Shown piece by piece: positions 11,021 through 22,685 of a DNA stretch of 64,000 nucleotides (positions are counted from its first letter, which is position 1; every line of letters begins with the position of its first letter). The stretch lies in NCBI RefSeq assembly GCF_000764305.2, contig NW_025935906.1:1-64000 (forward strand), given 5' to 3'. Origin of the DNA: Hyalella azteca (Eukaryota; Arthropoda; Malacostraca; Amphipoda; Hyalellidae). The notes beneath the pieces were generated by a model. That model was not told the origin of the DNA. It saw only the letters and a list, made by a program, of their open reading frames with translations, and made no database searches. A program made the translations under genes and the position numbers.

Positions 11021-11170
11021 CAGGACCTATACTTTCAAAAAAAGTTAAGAGATCGTAAGTTCGTCAGCCAATCATTGACGGCCTGTCAAGAAAAATCCAC
11101 CAATCATAGACAAGAAAATAGAGCGTAAGTACTTACGTTCACTTAGCGAATTTTGAAAGTATGGCCCCAG
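11021..11170. mobile_element. Small MITE with TIRs
   Basis: CAGGACCTATACTTTCAAAA at the left pairs with CTGGGGCCATACTTTCAAAA read inward from the right, and similarity continues to CGTAAGT. The element is 150 bp with no ORF. The target duplication is not clear, so the superfamily is unassigned. Confidence 0.75.
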
Positions 11171-12075
11171 GTAACAAAGAGTTATTGTCGGTAGACAATT
11201 GCTCAGGTCTCCCTGTGCTAAACGTGAATTAGACAAATAGTTTCAAAGTAAAATTTCCAGATAGACGAATAAAAGATTGAAAATAGAAGTATTTTCAATC
11301 AAAGAAACAAACCTTGCTATGTATAACTATATTCATGAATACGAAAGATAAGAAGGCAGAAAATATATCAATAATATTTTGTGCAGTACCAAACATTACA
11401 AGAGTTGAATGTTAAAGGCAAACCATTACTCCTTAAGTCAACGTAAATCTCAGCTTGGAATTTTCATCAGTCAATCAAGCGGCCCTTATGTCACCTGACC
11501 AGTTAACGGCGGCCACTCGTCAACAGCGCCTGAAGCAGCAAGTATTCCTCTACAGGAGACAACTAGCACTGTAAATAGTGGCGCTTAGCACTAGCCACAG
11601 CAAGTGGCTGCACCTTATGAGTCACCAGCTTGGTAGTATTGGGAGATATTGGACGAGATTTCTTTAGCCCATCCAATCAGCGATGATTCACAAGATGACA
11701 GAAGGGTCAACAAAATCGTTTTGCAAAGTTAAATATTTAAACTTAGATAGCTGACGTACAGTAGTTTAAAAAATCTCTGAGTGGTTCATAATTTGAATAT
11801 CATATTGATGATAACCTGATATATTCGTATTGTCTCGTTAGGTCCCGTTTATAAGATGCATATGGAATACTGAAATTATTTAAACTTCTATTTTATGCTA
11901 TACGTCTCGTCTCGGTACCGTCCAGGATTTCCACAAGAAGTTGAAAATTGTCTCGATTTTTATAACTAATTTGGGCAAAGCTTCTTGCCTTGTCTAGGAT
12001 AAACAGTCGCCAAACGCAGGAGTCTAATAAGTCACAACCAACTCTTTAATCATTGCATTTTATACGCGGGAATAA

Positions 12076-12265
12076 TTCTTTCTATATTCCTCAATACAAA
12101 TCTTGTCTAAATACAAAATTTCCAGTTCTTTCAATTTGTAAAACACGAAAAAATGAACTGAGTCGCAAGAAAGAAGAAGCTACCTTGACTTCATATGTTC
12201 TGAAGAAGACGTTATATAGGTTCATAGGTTCTTTCTATATTTCTCAACACAAATCTTGTCTAAAT
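12076..12265. repeat. 37-bp repeat pair flanking the ARPC3 exon fragment
   Basis: Copies 12076-12112 and 12229-12265 differ at two of 37 bases (TTCTTTCTATATT...CTTGTCTAAAT), in direct orientation. They enclose the truncated exon at 12184-12213. Confidence 0.85.
12184..12213 (-). CDS. ARPC3 upstream exon, conserved fragment with an abnormal 5' side
   Basis: On the - strand these 30 bases encode NVFFRTYEVK, a perfect fit to the ARPC3 segment just before the 9676 exon, followed by a good donor AAG/GTAGCT in phase 0 that matches the next exon. Upstream of it (higher coordinates) the conserved DEAI-x-x-F-K/R-A residues are missing. The frame instead reads KEPMNLY, with a stop before that. An in-frame ATG gives MNLY directly before NVFF, so a product of 131 residues is theoretically possible. 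The fragment sits between two copies of a 37-bp repeat. This suggests a rearrangement or local misassembly rather than a normal exon. Confidence 0.75.
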
Positions 12266-13559
12266 TCAATATACAGTGAGAGACCTTACCGCACACGATC
12301 TCCAGTTGTCAATTCAAGGCAATTCTCTTACACCTCAAATGCATTTAAATAAGAAGAAATACAGTAGTTTTCCAACAATCACAGCTATGCCTTTCCAAAA
12401 CACTAGCGACTATTTGGGCAACAATTGGAGATTCCAAAATTTTAGTTTTAACCTTGGTACTCTTTTTGAAAAAAAACTTTCATCTAATCGCATTACTGAA
12501 CTCAAAATGCCCCCTGGTCTAGTCTGACAGGCATGAGAAAATCTTACCAACATTCCTTGTTCCATTCAAACTTGTTCATCAGATTAGCTCACATGTCTCT
12601 CTAAATTGAGTTGTAATGACAACATTGATTGCACTCCATCAGAAGGAAATCGAAATTTTTATAATTTGGAGAATCTTAGCTTCAAAATCCCAAGCCCAGT
12701 ATTTTGCATATTCAAACAACAGGCTCCAGTCTGCCCAAGTTATTACAATGTCATTGGTAATAAGATTAAACAGGCACTACTTCGAAACTCATTTGCAATC
12801 TTACTTGATCATTTCAGGAAGTGGGATATGATTCATAATAAACCCAAACTGTAGTCTGGGAATGATGTATTGCAATATTTCATACACAAGAGTCTCTCTT
12901 TCCCTTCCTAATGCCCAGGATGGTTAACTAACTAAACCAACCACACAAAACCATCATGACATAGGTAATTAATTTAGCTCTGAATCTAATCATTTTAATC
13001 ATACACTTAAATTATTAAAACAGAATTCATGAGAAGTTCATTTTTTTCCATTGTTGAAACCATTCTACATTTCAACTTGCAAAACATTCTGCATGTTGAA
13101 ATGCAGAAGTGTAAGGGTAAAGGTCTCACCTTACCCATGTGGATAAGGTGAAAGTGAAAATTAACAAATTACAATGCAGCATTTGGAACATTTTTCTGGA
13201 GTATGCTGGAGCCCAAGATGGAAATTATATTCTTTCAAGTGATAATGAATTTCCAGTTTGGAGATCAGGTTTTATAGTATGGCCAGGGATGGAAATATAG
13301 GCATACCATATAAATCTGTATTCAAAGTCCAAATTTATATAATCTATATATATTGGGACTAGGAGAAGCTAGGATGCCGCGCAAACATTTGCTGCAAATT
13401 TTCTAGGCCATATTATCACATGATACTCCAAAAGAAACAAGAAAATTTAATCTTTGGTTTACCATTAATTTTAAAAATATTTCAGTAATTTTTACAAATA
13501 TGTAACAATAACTCACAGGCAATCACCCCATTGACAGTGCCTCTTTCAATTCCCAGCCC
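12214..13559. other. Unique AT-rich sequence, nothing assigned
   Basis: This is where the ARPC3 5' exons would be expected, but no frame on the - strand matches the N-terminal part of the family. A short hairpin (TTCTGCAT...ATGCAGAA, about 13088-13110) is visible. Confidence 0.4.
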
Positions 13560-14113
13560 AGTTAGTTGTAATATCCATGCCCTAACCAGAGCCTGTTGTT
13601 GTTAGTTGCCAGGATCTGCCGCTTAGCAGCACCCCAGTAAAGGGGGCAGCTCCTGGGGAGGAGGAGGGAGCAGTTGATCCACTCCAAGGATGTTGGAAAA
13701 CAATGGGGGTGATGAGAGGAAAGCCGCAGTTGGTCTAGGGTTAGACAAAGGTTCAGTGAGGTTAGCAAAGCAGGGAGCAATGGGCAGCTGAAGAGGTGAT
13801 GGGTGGTGTGATCCATTATGCCACACTCAGGGCAGATAGGGCTATTTGCTGCTCACCTGTGGGCACTGGGCAAGGTCAAGTTAAGTCACAGTGGGTAGCC
13901 AAAGCGGGGCTGGGAAAGGGTGCTTCTGGCTGCTTTGGGAAGGAACCGCTTGCTGGATGAGATAGAGTGGGCTGGGATCAGCAACACCTTGTTAAGAGCT
14001 GCTGAGGCCAGGTAGGAGGAGACAGCAGAACTGTGCAGGGTGCTGAGGGCAGTGGAGTAGGAGTCCAAGGAGGGGAGGGGATGGACCCCTCCTCCAGCAA
14101 GTAGAGACTGAAG

Positions 14114-15932
14114 CAGGGTTGGCAATGATTAAATCAAAATGATTAAATCATGTGATTAAATCACTTGATTTTTTATAAAAAAATCGTGATTTTTTCTATT
14201 TTTTTACTTTTTTCATATATTTAAATATATTGAGTGGCAGTCTTTAATTTATATTGAGGTATTGTTATTCATGGTTTTGTATAAATGTACTATGAATGGC
14301 AAATTGGTATATAAACTTGTTGCCTTTAGTGTGTATTAGGTTCCAATAAATGGAATGTTTTTGGTACAGAGGCATCAAGTGTGCAATACATTGTACGTAG
14401 CCAGCAGCTTAGCTAATTCTTATAAGGCTATAAGTNNNNNNNNNNNNNNNNNNNNNNNNNNNNNNNNNNNNNNNNNNNNNNNNNNNNNNNNNNNNNNNNN
14501 NNNNNNNNNNNNNNNNNNNNNNNNNNNNNNNNNNNNNNNNNNNNNNNNNNNNNNNNNNNNNNNNNNNNNNNNNNNNNNNNNNNNNNNNNNNNNNNNNNNN
14601 NNNNNNNNNNNNNNNNNNNNNNNNNNNNNNNNNNNNNNNNNNNNNNNNNNNNNNNNNNNNNNNNNNNNNNNNNNNNNNNNNNNNNNNNNNNNNNNNNNNN
14701 NNNNNNNNNNNNNNNNNNNNNNNNNNNNNNNNNNNNNNNNNNNNNNNNNNNNNNNNNNNNNNNNNNNNNNNNNNNNNNNNNNNNNNNNNNNNNNNNNNNN
14801 NNNNNNNNNNNNNNNNNNNNNNNNNNNNNNNNNNNNNNNNNNNNNNNNNNNNNNNNNNNNNNNNNNNNNNNNNNNNNNNNNNNNNNNNNNNNNNNNNNNN
14901 NNNNNNNNNNNNNNNNNNNNNNNNNNNNNNNNNNNNNNNNNNNNNNNNNNNNNNNNNNNNNNNNNNNNNNNNNNNNNNNNNNNNNNNNNNNNNNNNNNNN
15001 NNNNNNNNNNNNNNNNNNNNNNNNNNNNNNNNNNNNNNNNNNNNNNNNNNNNNNNNNNNNNNNNNNNNNNNNNNNNNNNNNNNNNNNNNNNNNNNNNNNN
15101 NNNNNNNNNNNNNNNNNNNNNNNNNNNNNNNNNNNNNNNNNNNNNNNNNNNNNNNNNNNNNNNNNNNNNNNNNNNNNNNNNNNNNNNNNNNNNNNNNNNN
15201 NNNNNNNNNNNNNNNNNNNNNNNNNNNNNNNNNNNNNNNNNNNNNNNNNNNNNNNNNNNNNNNNNNNNNNNNNNNNNNGTATAGACCTGTATTTTGCATG
15301 TTTCAATTTAAGTTTAACTTATCTAGTAAAAAAATGGCATCATTTTGAAAAAAAAGTGGTCAAAGTTACCCCAGTTTACGGTATTTTAAATGATATGTTA
15401 TGCTAACCTCTAGGAAAATAAACTTTCTTCTTTCTGTACCTCCATTATTCTTTTATTTTACCTCAAAACTGCTCAATCGGTTTTTCCCCACCCTGTATAT
15501 TGAGAGGTTGAGACTGTATTGACCTTTTAGGCAATTAGAAAGATTTTCCACCCTAATACGAGTATTTAATATTTAATTTCAATCTTTAAATATGTGAATT
15601 TAAATCTAGAAACAAAACAATTACAATTAGAATAGAATAGAAGTGTCGGCACTGAAGAAATAGGCCCATGGCCTGTTGCCGATTCTTGAACTTTTCGTGA
15701 CTTGATTCACGAGGGATCCAGCCTACCATTATTGAAGGCATTAAGTGCCCTTTTTAGCCATCCATTATGATCCATATACTGTTATTGTTAGTAGGCTAAT
15801 TTCAACATAAAAAATAACACTTCAAAAAAAACAAAATAGTTGAAAAATCAAAAAAATCAAATAAATAAATAAAAAATCATGAAAAATCAAAAAAATCATT
15901 GATTTTTGATTTAAAAAAAATCACCAACCCTG
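14114..15932. mobile_element. hAT-type DNA transposon with 8-bp target duplication
   Basis: The element begins CAGGGTTGGCAATGATTAAA and ends ...ACCAACCCTG, so the terminal inverted repeats start CAGGGTTGG. A perfect 8-bp duplication GACTGAAG flanks it (14106-14113 and 15933-15940), as expected for the hAT superfamily. The ends are rich in (A)ATCA runs. The interior contains the 843-base assembly gap, so whether a transposase is present is unknown. The visible 0.97 kb has no transposase frame. Confidence 0.88.
14436..15278. other. Assembly gap (843 N)
   Basis: A run of N inside the hAT element. Open frames crossing it are artefacts of translating N. Confidence 0.99.
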
Positions 15933-16910
15933 GACTGAAGGGAGGAAGTGGCACTAAGGCATGTGCTTCATGGAATACGGGTGGCTATCAGTGACACCAC
16001 CCAATCAGTGACAATAGGGTGGCTGGGATGGTGTGGTTGTAGTGAACAATGTGGGGGCAAGGTACTATGAAGAGAGAGGCAGAGTCAGAGGAGAGAAAGG
16101 TATTTGGCCACAGGTAAGCCCTCAGCTTTGCTGTGCAGGTAGGGAGCAGAGGCCATTTAAAGAGACCCCCTTGCTATGCGATAGCAAAATTCTGTATGGT
16201 TTGCAGCTTAGAGATTAACAAAGGAGAGGCCTAAGGGAACCACAGTGGGGCAGCTTAGGTAATGAGAGACAATGAGGGCCTTGAAAGTAACAATGAGGGT
16301 CTCCTTCTGCTGTCCCCAGCTGGTTCCGGCAAGAGATTTAAGGATGTTGAGCTGTGGGCCAGCTCTCTGACATATTGCAACAATGTGGGGAGAGAAGATG
16401 AAGTGGGGGTCAAAGGTGACCCCAAGGAAGGGGTCACCTTGGAGATTTGAAGGTCAGACCTCTCCCAGCTGACATGAGGGTCTGTTTGTGATTGATGGGT
16501 GTCAGAGATGAAGAGGGTGGTGTGGGATTTGGGGATAGATACAGACAAAGCCTTCCAATGAGCCCGTGCCAAAAATTGGATGAGTAGGAAGAGAGGACAG
16601 CAGCCGCATCAACAATCCGCACAGCCCCTGCAGCAGCATAGGAGGACTAAAGGGATGGACTGGGGGAAGTCTGAGACATACCATCCAATGGGGTAATAAG
16701 GGACAGTCCTACAATATTTCATAGAAATGTTGTAGCAGCTAAACTAATTAAAATTATGCAAAACAAAAATTATAGCATAAAGTTGAACATTTTTCTTATC
16801 TATGTAGCATAAACATAAAGCAAGTTAAGAAATCATACATTTACTAACTCTAAAAAATCCTTGGAAAAAGTGTGATAATTGAGATTTTGGAAAGGTACCT
16901 CTGCTAAGGT

Positions 16911-17132
16911 CTGTAGCAAAAAAATATATTCACCGTATTAAAAAATTTTACTTACATAGAAGTTGCACACTGGTGTTGGCATAATTGGCAATTTATACCT
17001 TTATTGTACCTGAATAAAGGACTGTAGCAAAAAAATATATTCACCGTATTAAAAAATTTTACTTACATAGAAGTTGCACACAGGTGTTGGCATAATTGGC
17101 AATTTATACCTTTATTGTACCTGAATAAAGGA
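16911..17132. repeat. Recent 111-bp tandem duplication
   Basis: Copies 16911-17021 and 17022-17132 differ at a single visible base (CACTGG versus CACAGG). Either a very young duplication or an assembly repeat error. Confidence 0.9.
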
Positions 17133-17841
17133 CTTCTCAGAGTATGTTCTTTAAATTGAGTGGAACATTTTGATGGGATCATACTAGTTACGTACCAGCA
17201 TCATCATACATTTATAGGCTATGGGTTCAAATCTTGAGTAAATGAAAAAATTAAAATGAACTGATTCTAAAAAATTAACATGTTCAGTTGACACTTGCTG
17301 TACAATTGGGCTGTTTTTATGGTAAAATTAGTAATTTGGGATAACACGTGCATCACTCGGTGCATGCAACCTTGTAAATAAGTTTGTGGCTTGTAAATAG
17401 TTTTTCACCACTCAGCGTAAATGGCTTTTAATTAAAAATTACCCAGTGACACATTTTGAAAATGGTCGGCGACGCTTTGGGCTTAAAAACCCACATAATG
17501 GCAACGCTGCTACCACCTTCTGCACCCTGGGTTTGCCACTATGCCTGGCAACTGGGCAGGTTCTGTTGATATGATTAGCTCCATCAGATCTTAGTGATAA
17601 ACCACAAATTTTTTACAATCAGTTCATTTTTAATTTCCTCATTTACTCAAGATTTAAACCAATTTCTCATATATGATAATGCTGGACTGCTGGTATCCAT
17701 GATACTTTACTGGTCTACTTCCATGGTCAGGAAGATGTTCCAGGTGCGCGGGAATTTATTTTGTCATTTTAACGACCTGCGCGGTGCGCCGTACTACGTT
17801 GGTAAAAAAATGCGCCGTGCGCCGTACTTTAGAAAGCTAAA
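17133..17841. other. Unassigned sequence up to a single-N join
   Basis: Mostly AT-rich. From about 17740 it turns CpG-rich, with the repeated wording GTGCGCCGTACT at about 17783 and 17818. No gene recognised. Confidence 0.4.
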
Positions 17842-17842
17842 N
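17842..17842. other. Single-N contig join
   Basis: One N separates the left part, which carries TE fossils, from the right part, which is rich in minisatellites. The two sides share no overlap that would confirm the join. Confidence 0.7.
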
Positions 17843-18034
17843 CAATGCCAGCGGCAAAGGCGGATCCACAGAGGCAAGCAGAGAAGGAGAGCTCAGGCCC
17901 TCATCTGAAGGTCCCATGCTCTCCCCCCTGCGCCACTTATGGCGCGACATACTCAAAATTAGCTTAGAGTCCTATTGATTTGTCAAAGAATTCCTGCTTA
18001 TAAAGAAAAAAAAGGTTCAAAACAATTATCAAGT

Positions 18035-18180
18035 AATCAGATCTCAAGGTAAAGGCGAAGTCACTTACCAACGTCCGTCGTCGACCGCAGCTCGAACCGG
18101 ACCCCCAATCCCAGTTCTCTTATCAGTTGCGGCGGACGTATGAGAGTGGCTCTAGTGGCTCCCTATTTTCTCAAAATGCG
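18035..18180. other. CpG-rich, coding-like segment
   Basis: This short segment is dense in CpG and open in several frames. On the - strand it reads IRPPQLIRELGLGVRFELRS and on to a good donor G/GTAAGT at 18069/18068. On the + strand RRRPQLEPDPQSQF is equally open. It may be a real exon or an unmethylated regulatory island. I do not recognise a protein family, and the strand is undecided. Confidence 0.25.
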
Positions 18181-19455
18181 GATTAGCATATGCAATTACT
18201 TTGTCGTATGATCAGATGCAAAACTGAAAGCTTCACTTAAAAAATGTCTGAATATTTTCTAGGATGCAGATGTTTTTTAATCGATAAATTGTGAGTAATC
18301 GATCAATCATGAATTTCTACTGACTTAGTGTTATCATCCAAACTTTCTAATGTTATATTATGCGCAGGCAGAAAAAGCTTTTCTGTTTGGCAAACATCTT
18401 ATATCATTATATGATAGTTATTTTGATTGTTTTGCGTCTAAATCTGAGGTTACCAAGTCAAGCAAGGTGATTGAATCATTCACAACTGTAACGGTTTGGT
18501 AAAAAGTAATCATTATGTTCAAAAATTGCTGACGTTTCTTCTGGCTTAACCACAAATTTCTTGCGACAAATGACTGGCACAACTATAGTACACTTGAATC
18601 GCTTTCCTTACTTTCTGCAGCCAATGAGGTTAAGTTAGGCCCACACAGGTTTGTCTTAGGTGGATATGCAGTATTGTCATGGTTATTTTTAGCATGCTCT
18701 TCGTTGAAATACAGCGCGATGGTTTTCAAACAGTTGACTTCATCAGCGGCTATGTTCTTTAGTATCTTAACCACGGAAAGGAATATGAACTAAGTGTGAA
18801 GTTGGTCAGAGCAGGCCTCCGGCATGCGACCCCCGTAAACCAGTAACCACCGCTCCAGCCAGTATAGCCTTCATCGAGACAGTACCTTCCGCATGCGTGT
18901 TCCTCAGCACTTGTCCCGACTCTCCACCCAAACAAACATTTCCAAAACTAACACAATCAGATAGGCAGCAGCAAGGCAGGTAAGCGGGGGTAAGAATGTA
19001 AGTAGGCGCGTGCTGGGGTGTAGAGGCCGTGAAGACAATACTGGTTAGTGCAGTGGCTGAGAACAAATGCAGCGCCTTTGGCTGTAAGACGTCGCGGAGC
19101 ATGTTTATCCAGAGCGTTTATTACAAGGCTTGTTTAACTGTTAAATGTGTGGCTGACGGCTGTCCACCCGTTCCCCCTAGTACTCGGGGCACTATAATAA
19201 GCACTCGTTCTAGAACTACATCGGCTTGGAGTCTGAATTTGAACGGCAGCCTTCAAAATCGAGTTGACTTGGTGACTCGGCTTGGCCAACCCTTCTAATA
19301 CTCTCAGGCAAATATAAAGTCTGAAAGGAGATTCTGACCTGAAATTGATTTCGGTCGGGTGATCAAGACAACCCTGAATAAGTTTGCAACGAGTGTAGCG
19401 ACTATTGCGGAAATTGACAGCGGAAGACTCATCCTTGATATGTGCCTCAACTATC

Positions 19456-19567
19456 GCCGGGCTTGCGGCGTCGGGCACAGCATGACGAAGCTGGGGCCAG
19501 CTCCCTGGACGGAGCGGTTGATGGTCTCGTTGTTGGCCTCTCTCATGTGGTTCCTTAATTGATCCTC
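19456..19567 (-). CDS. Possible exon, unrecognised (- strand)
   Basis: The - strand frame reads LRNHMREANNETINRSVQ, then GAGPSFVMLCPTPQARR and a stop. The composition is hydrophilic and GC3-rich compared with the surrounding AT-rich DNA, which is coding-like. There is no partner exon and no family that I can name. The opposite-strand frame over the same bases is less protein-like. It could be chance. Confidence 0.2.
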
Positions 19568-19755
19568 CGGTCTAAATGTGGCAAGTAAGACGGTGGTTCA
19601 AAATAGTTGTAGTCGAACTAATATTGTTTTAATTTCGAATAAGCATGCAACCCTCATTGTCACAAGACATTTATAAACGATATTGATTTCTTATAGGAGT
19701 CCTGATTTTTTCGTGATAATTTCTCATGATAAGGTTTACATTTTTATTTTCGTAA

Positions 19756-20037
19756 CCTTATATACGAATTTTCGAACCCTACCCTACCGAAAGTCTAATT
19801 CGCCGAATGAAAAAATTACAAGAAGGAATTGCTAATAAGAAAAACTCTCTGTTCTTTAACAAAACGTGCGTTGATGATAGAGATGCGTGCACTAATAATG
19901 ATATTTATACCCTTGAAGACTTGGCGAAAAATTCGCAACTTCAAATAATTTCAGTAAAATCAGATAAAAATTTGCCAGGCTGGTTAGATTCATGCAAGCC
20001 AGCAAATCCAGAGTGCAAATTTCTGACTTCACGCTAG
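19756..20037 (+). CDS. Small ORF with four cysteines, unrecognised
   Basis: The frame is open from 19756; the first ATG at 19807 gives 76 residues ending TAG at 20037. The sequence is hydrophilic and well mixed (SLFFNKTCVDDRDACTNNDI, then YTLEDLAKNSQLQIISVKSD, then LPGWLDSCKPANPEC), with cysteines at about 21, 28, 66 and 73. No signal peptide or membrane segment is visible. The amino-acid usage is more protein-like than that of neighbouring chance frames. No poly(A) signal or splice partner was identified. It could be a single exon or a degraded coding remnant. Confidence 0.3.
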   Translation, partial: PYIRIFEPYPTESLIRRMKKLQEGIANKKNSLFFNKTCVDDRDACTNNDIYTLEDLAKNSQLQIISVKSDKNLPGWLDSCKPANPECKFLTSR

Positions 20038-22685
20038 GTCTTCCATGACATTTGCATATTAATTGCCTTATCGAGTACGCGGAAACTGAACGACAAATCT
20101 CCGGAAGAAATCTCCTCTGTCGGCTTTAAGATGCCTGATATCTTGGCTCTGAACCTCAAGTCTATTAAATGTTTTCCAGCTCCCTAGATTGTTAATTTAG
20201 ATTTCAATTGGGTTTTCAGAAGCGATGACTGATCTTTTTGTGATTGATTTTTATGGGGTGCTGAACATGGGATGTGTTTTTGGGCGAGTTGGGATAACAA
20301 AGCAATCTGGCCCCAATCTCCACGAGAATATTAAGCATGATAGTTTCAAGCCCTTAACATGTAGGCACCGCATAGTCCGTTCAGCCCATTGTGTAACCAT
20401 AAGAACCTCTTTCATATTAACTGGTAGAAACATTCAAAAACGGAATTTCATTAAACGAAGTTAAGATTTTAACGCTCTTACCTTCTATAAAGAAAACAAA
20501 ATTGCCTGTTTTCACGATAAAGTGAAATGAAGAATATGGAAAGTATGTATGTTGTCAATTATATATCTACGTAGCATTGCCTCAGCACACTCTGAGGTAT
20601 GACTGCTAATTGCGTGCATTACTGCGCAAACGAATCTTCAAAAAATTAGCTATTTGTCGAATTTTGTTCGAAATTTGTATGAAAAGCCAGCGATTTTATT
20701 TGCATTATAACATGGCCTTAAAATCTGAGTTCTATCATGCCGTTGTAATTAATATAAACCCAGTAAAAAATATTTTAATTCCCCCGGAAGCTTCGCCTCA
20801 AGTCGTTTTTTTTTCTCCAATTTCTCGACGTTTCATTTAAATTTTGGGGCAAAAATGTCTCCCATTGGAAGGCTTCATTTGAATTCTCCAGAGAATTTAT
20901 TTAACGCGTGGCATCAACGACAAAAATTTCCTTAATTATGACTCGATAGATTCTCATCTCTGCGTGGCTCTCCTAATTAGGTTTGATTATGAGTTCAGTA
21001 AGAGTTGCCTAATGAATTTCTTTGTAAAAATTTCCTCCCGAGCAGATTCTATTCCGGCTTACTGGTGCTGACATCGGTAAACCTGCATCGCGCAGGCGTG
21101 TCGTATGTTGTCGAAATTCGGCATTTAACCACGTTGCATCACAAATAAGTCTTTTATTTTCATCATGAAATAGAATTTGAACTAGGAACTTTGAAAATAG
21201 TGGAGCAGAATTATTTTTATTAATGGCGCAATCGCGAATGGCAGGAGATTAGGTGAAGCTAAAGTAACCCGCTCAATTGTCAAGGTCTTCCCATTTAATA
21301 GACAACATATAATACATTTTCTCTAAGAATCCTCAATATTTTCCATTTTACATGCAGAGTTACGATCGAGTGTTTTAATTTTGCTAGGATTATAATATTC
21401 GGGATTATTTGGATTCGTGATATTGACATGATATTTTTCAGTCTGATCGGCGGCTTATGCACTAACGAAATCAAGATTATTCCAGAGTCTTTCCTATTAT
21501 TTCCCCTCACCCCCAAAACTGAAGATAGGTGAAGCGATTAGTGCTTCATTCTCAAGTAAATAATTTTCATAAAGTAAAAAACCTTACGCCCTCTCGGCAT
21601 AAATTCAATGGCGTTGCAAACAGAGTTCCATAGCGAATAAAATGTTTAGTTCTTTACAGCTTTTTTCTTTTGTAAGATTTAAAAAGACCAAAATAATTTG
21701 TACGTTTCGCAGTAGAAACAATCAGTTCGTTCTCAAGATCAGTAAACCTGCGCACGCCCTACGCCGTTAACGTTAGCAGGTATACCGCAACCACCGTCAC
21801 CCAATACGTCCAGATTGTGCTATGGAACAATAGCGTATTATATCATCACCGTACTGGCAATCTCAGGAAAAATTACTTTGAGGTTTCTGCAATAGATGAG
21901 AAGCCCGTGCCGTTCCTTCTGTTAATTAAGAGTAAAGCTCGAGGGCCTCCCTCTCTCGCTGATAGAATTCACTCGATCTCCGTATTTTGTTGGCCAGGGA
22001 ACGAGAGGGCAGTTAATCAACGACTCATAAATGAGAAATTCATGGTACATCTTTAAGATTGGAGACACTGGATTCTTTGGAAGTGTTGTCTTTAAAAAGT
22101 AATTTTTAAACGCATATTATTTCGTTTGAAGTTCTGGTAAATATGACGTGCATTCTTAAAAGATCGTGTTTTTCAATAGATGTAGATGTAGGCTGAATTG
22201 CAAATAAATTTCCGAATAAAATTGATCGTTTTTCAAAAATCCGTAATGAGAATGAAAACAGTAGCAAATATTTTAAATATAGAAAGTAAATAAACTAAAT
22301 TAAAAAAAACAGTCGAAACATGAATTATCTTTTAATTCCTCAATAAGTTTTAGTCAATAATTTATGAATAGGTTGAAACATCCAGCCGACAAGGTGGAGT
22401 GAGCCGCGCTCTCACGCAGCAAATTTATTTATCTTGAAAACAAAAATTTTAGATGTTGCGGGGCCATACAATAATTCAGCTCAAGACTGCGTTTTATGGG
22501 TGCTGCCAATTCAATCATGTTTAGTGTATTAAGTTTAGTTGTTATGTTAGTCAGTTTTGTAAATGCTAGTCAGTTTTACCGTTGTAAGCCCCAAAGGCAG
22601 GAAACGTTAGCCGGAGTGACAACGGCGTACGGTTAACGCGTCGCTCAACAAACGCTGCAGTAATTTATGATGATGAACAAACGAC
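20038..22685. other. Unique sequence, no gene seen
   Basis: AT-rich unique DNA with several more GC-rich islands (about 21060-21130, 21730-21990). The phrase GTAAACCTGCRYCGCGC recurs at about 21077 and 21743. It could hold regulatory DNA, but nothing decisive is visible. Confidence 0.35.

Larger units (their letters stand above)
9677..12183 (-). other. ARPC3 intron (about 2.5 kb)
   Basis: The intron runs from the donor at 12183 to the acceptor CTTTCACAG at 9677-9685. It holds two small TIR elements (10511-10703, 11021-11170). The rest is AT-rich and unique, with no exon seen. Confidence 0.75.
13560..16690 (-). mobile_element. Second jockey-type LINE, interrupted by a hAT insertion
   Basis: Read on the - strand from 16690 down, frames show family features in the right order. 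First comes SVSIPKSHTTLFISDTHQSQ (RT region near 16540-16480). After the insertion come LQSLLAGGGVHPL and LPKAARSTLSQPRFGY (14113-13890), then the C-terminal MDHTTHHLFSCPLLPAL zinc-binding-like box (about 13810-13760), and finally a (CAA)-rich tail near 13600. Several frameshifts and stops are present, so the copy is dead. The 14114-15932 hAT element is nested in it and is therefore younger. The closest relatives by wording are jockey-like elements common in crustacean genomes; that is from memory, not from a search. Confidence 0.75.

Noticed and set aside
14355..15306. Frames of about 300 codons on both strands
   Set aside because: They consist of translated N; this is the assembly gap.
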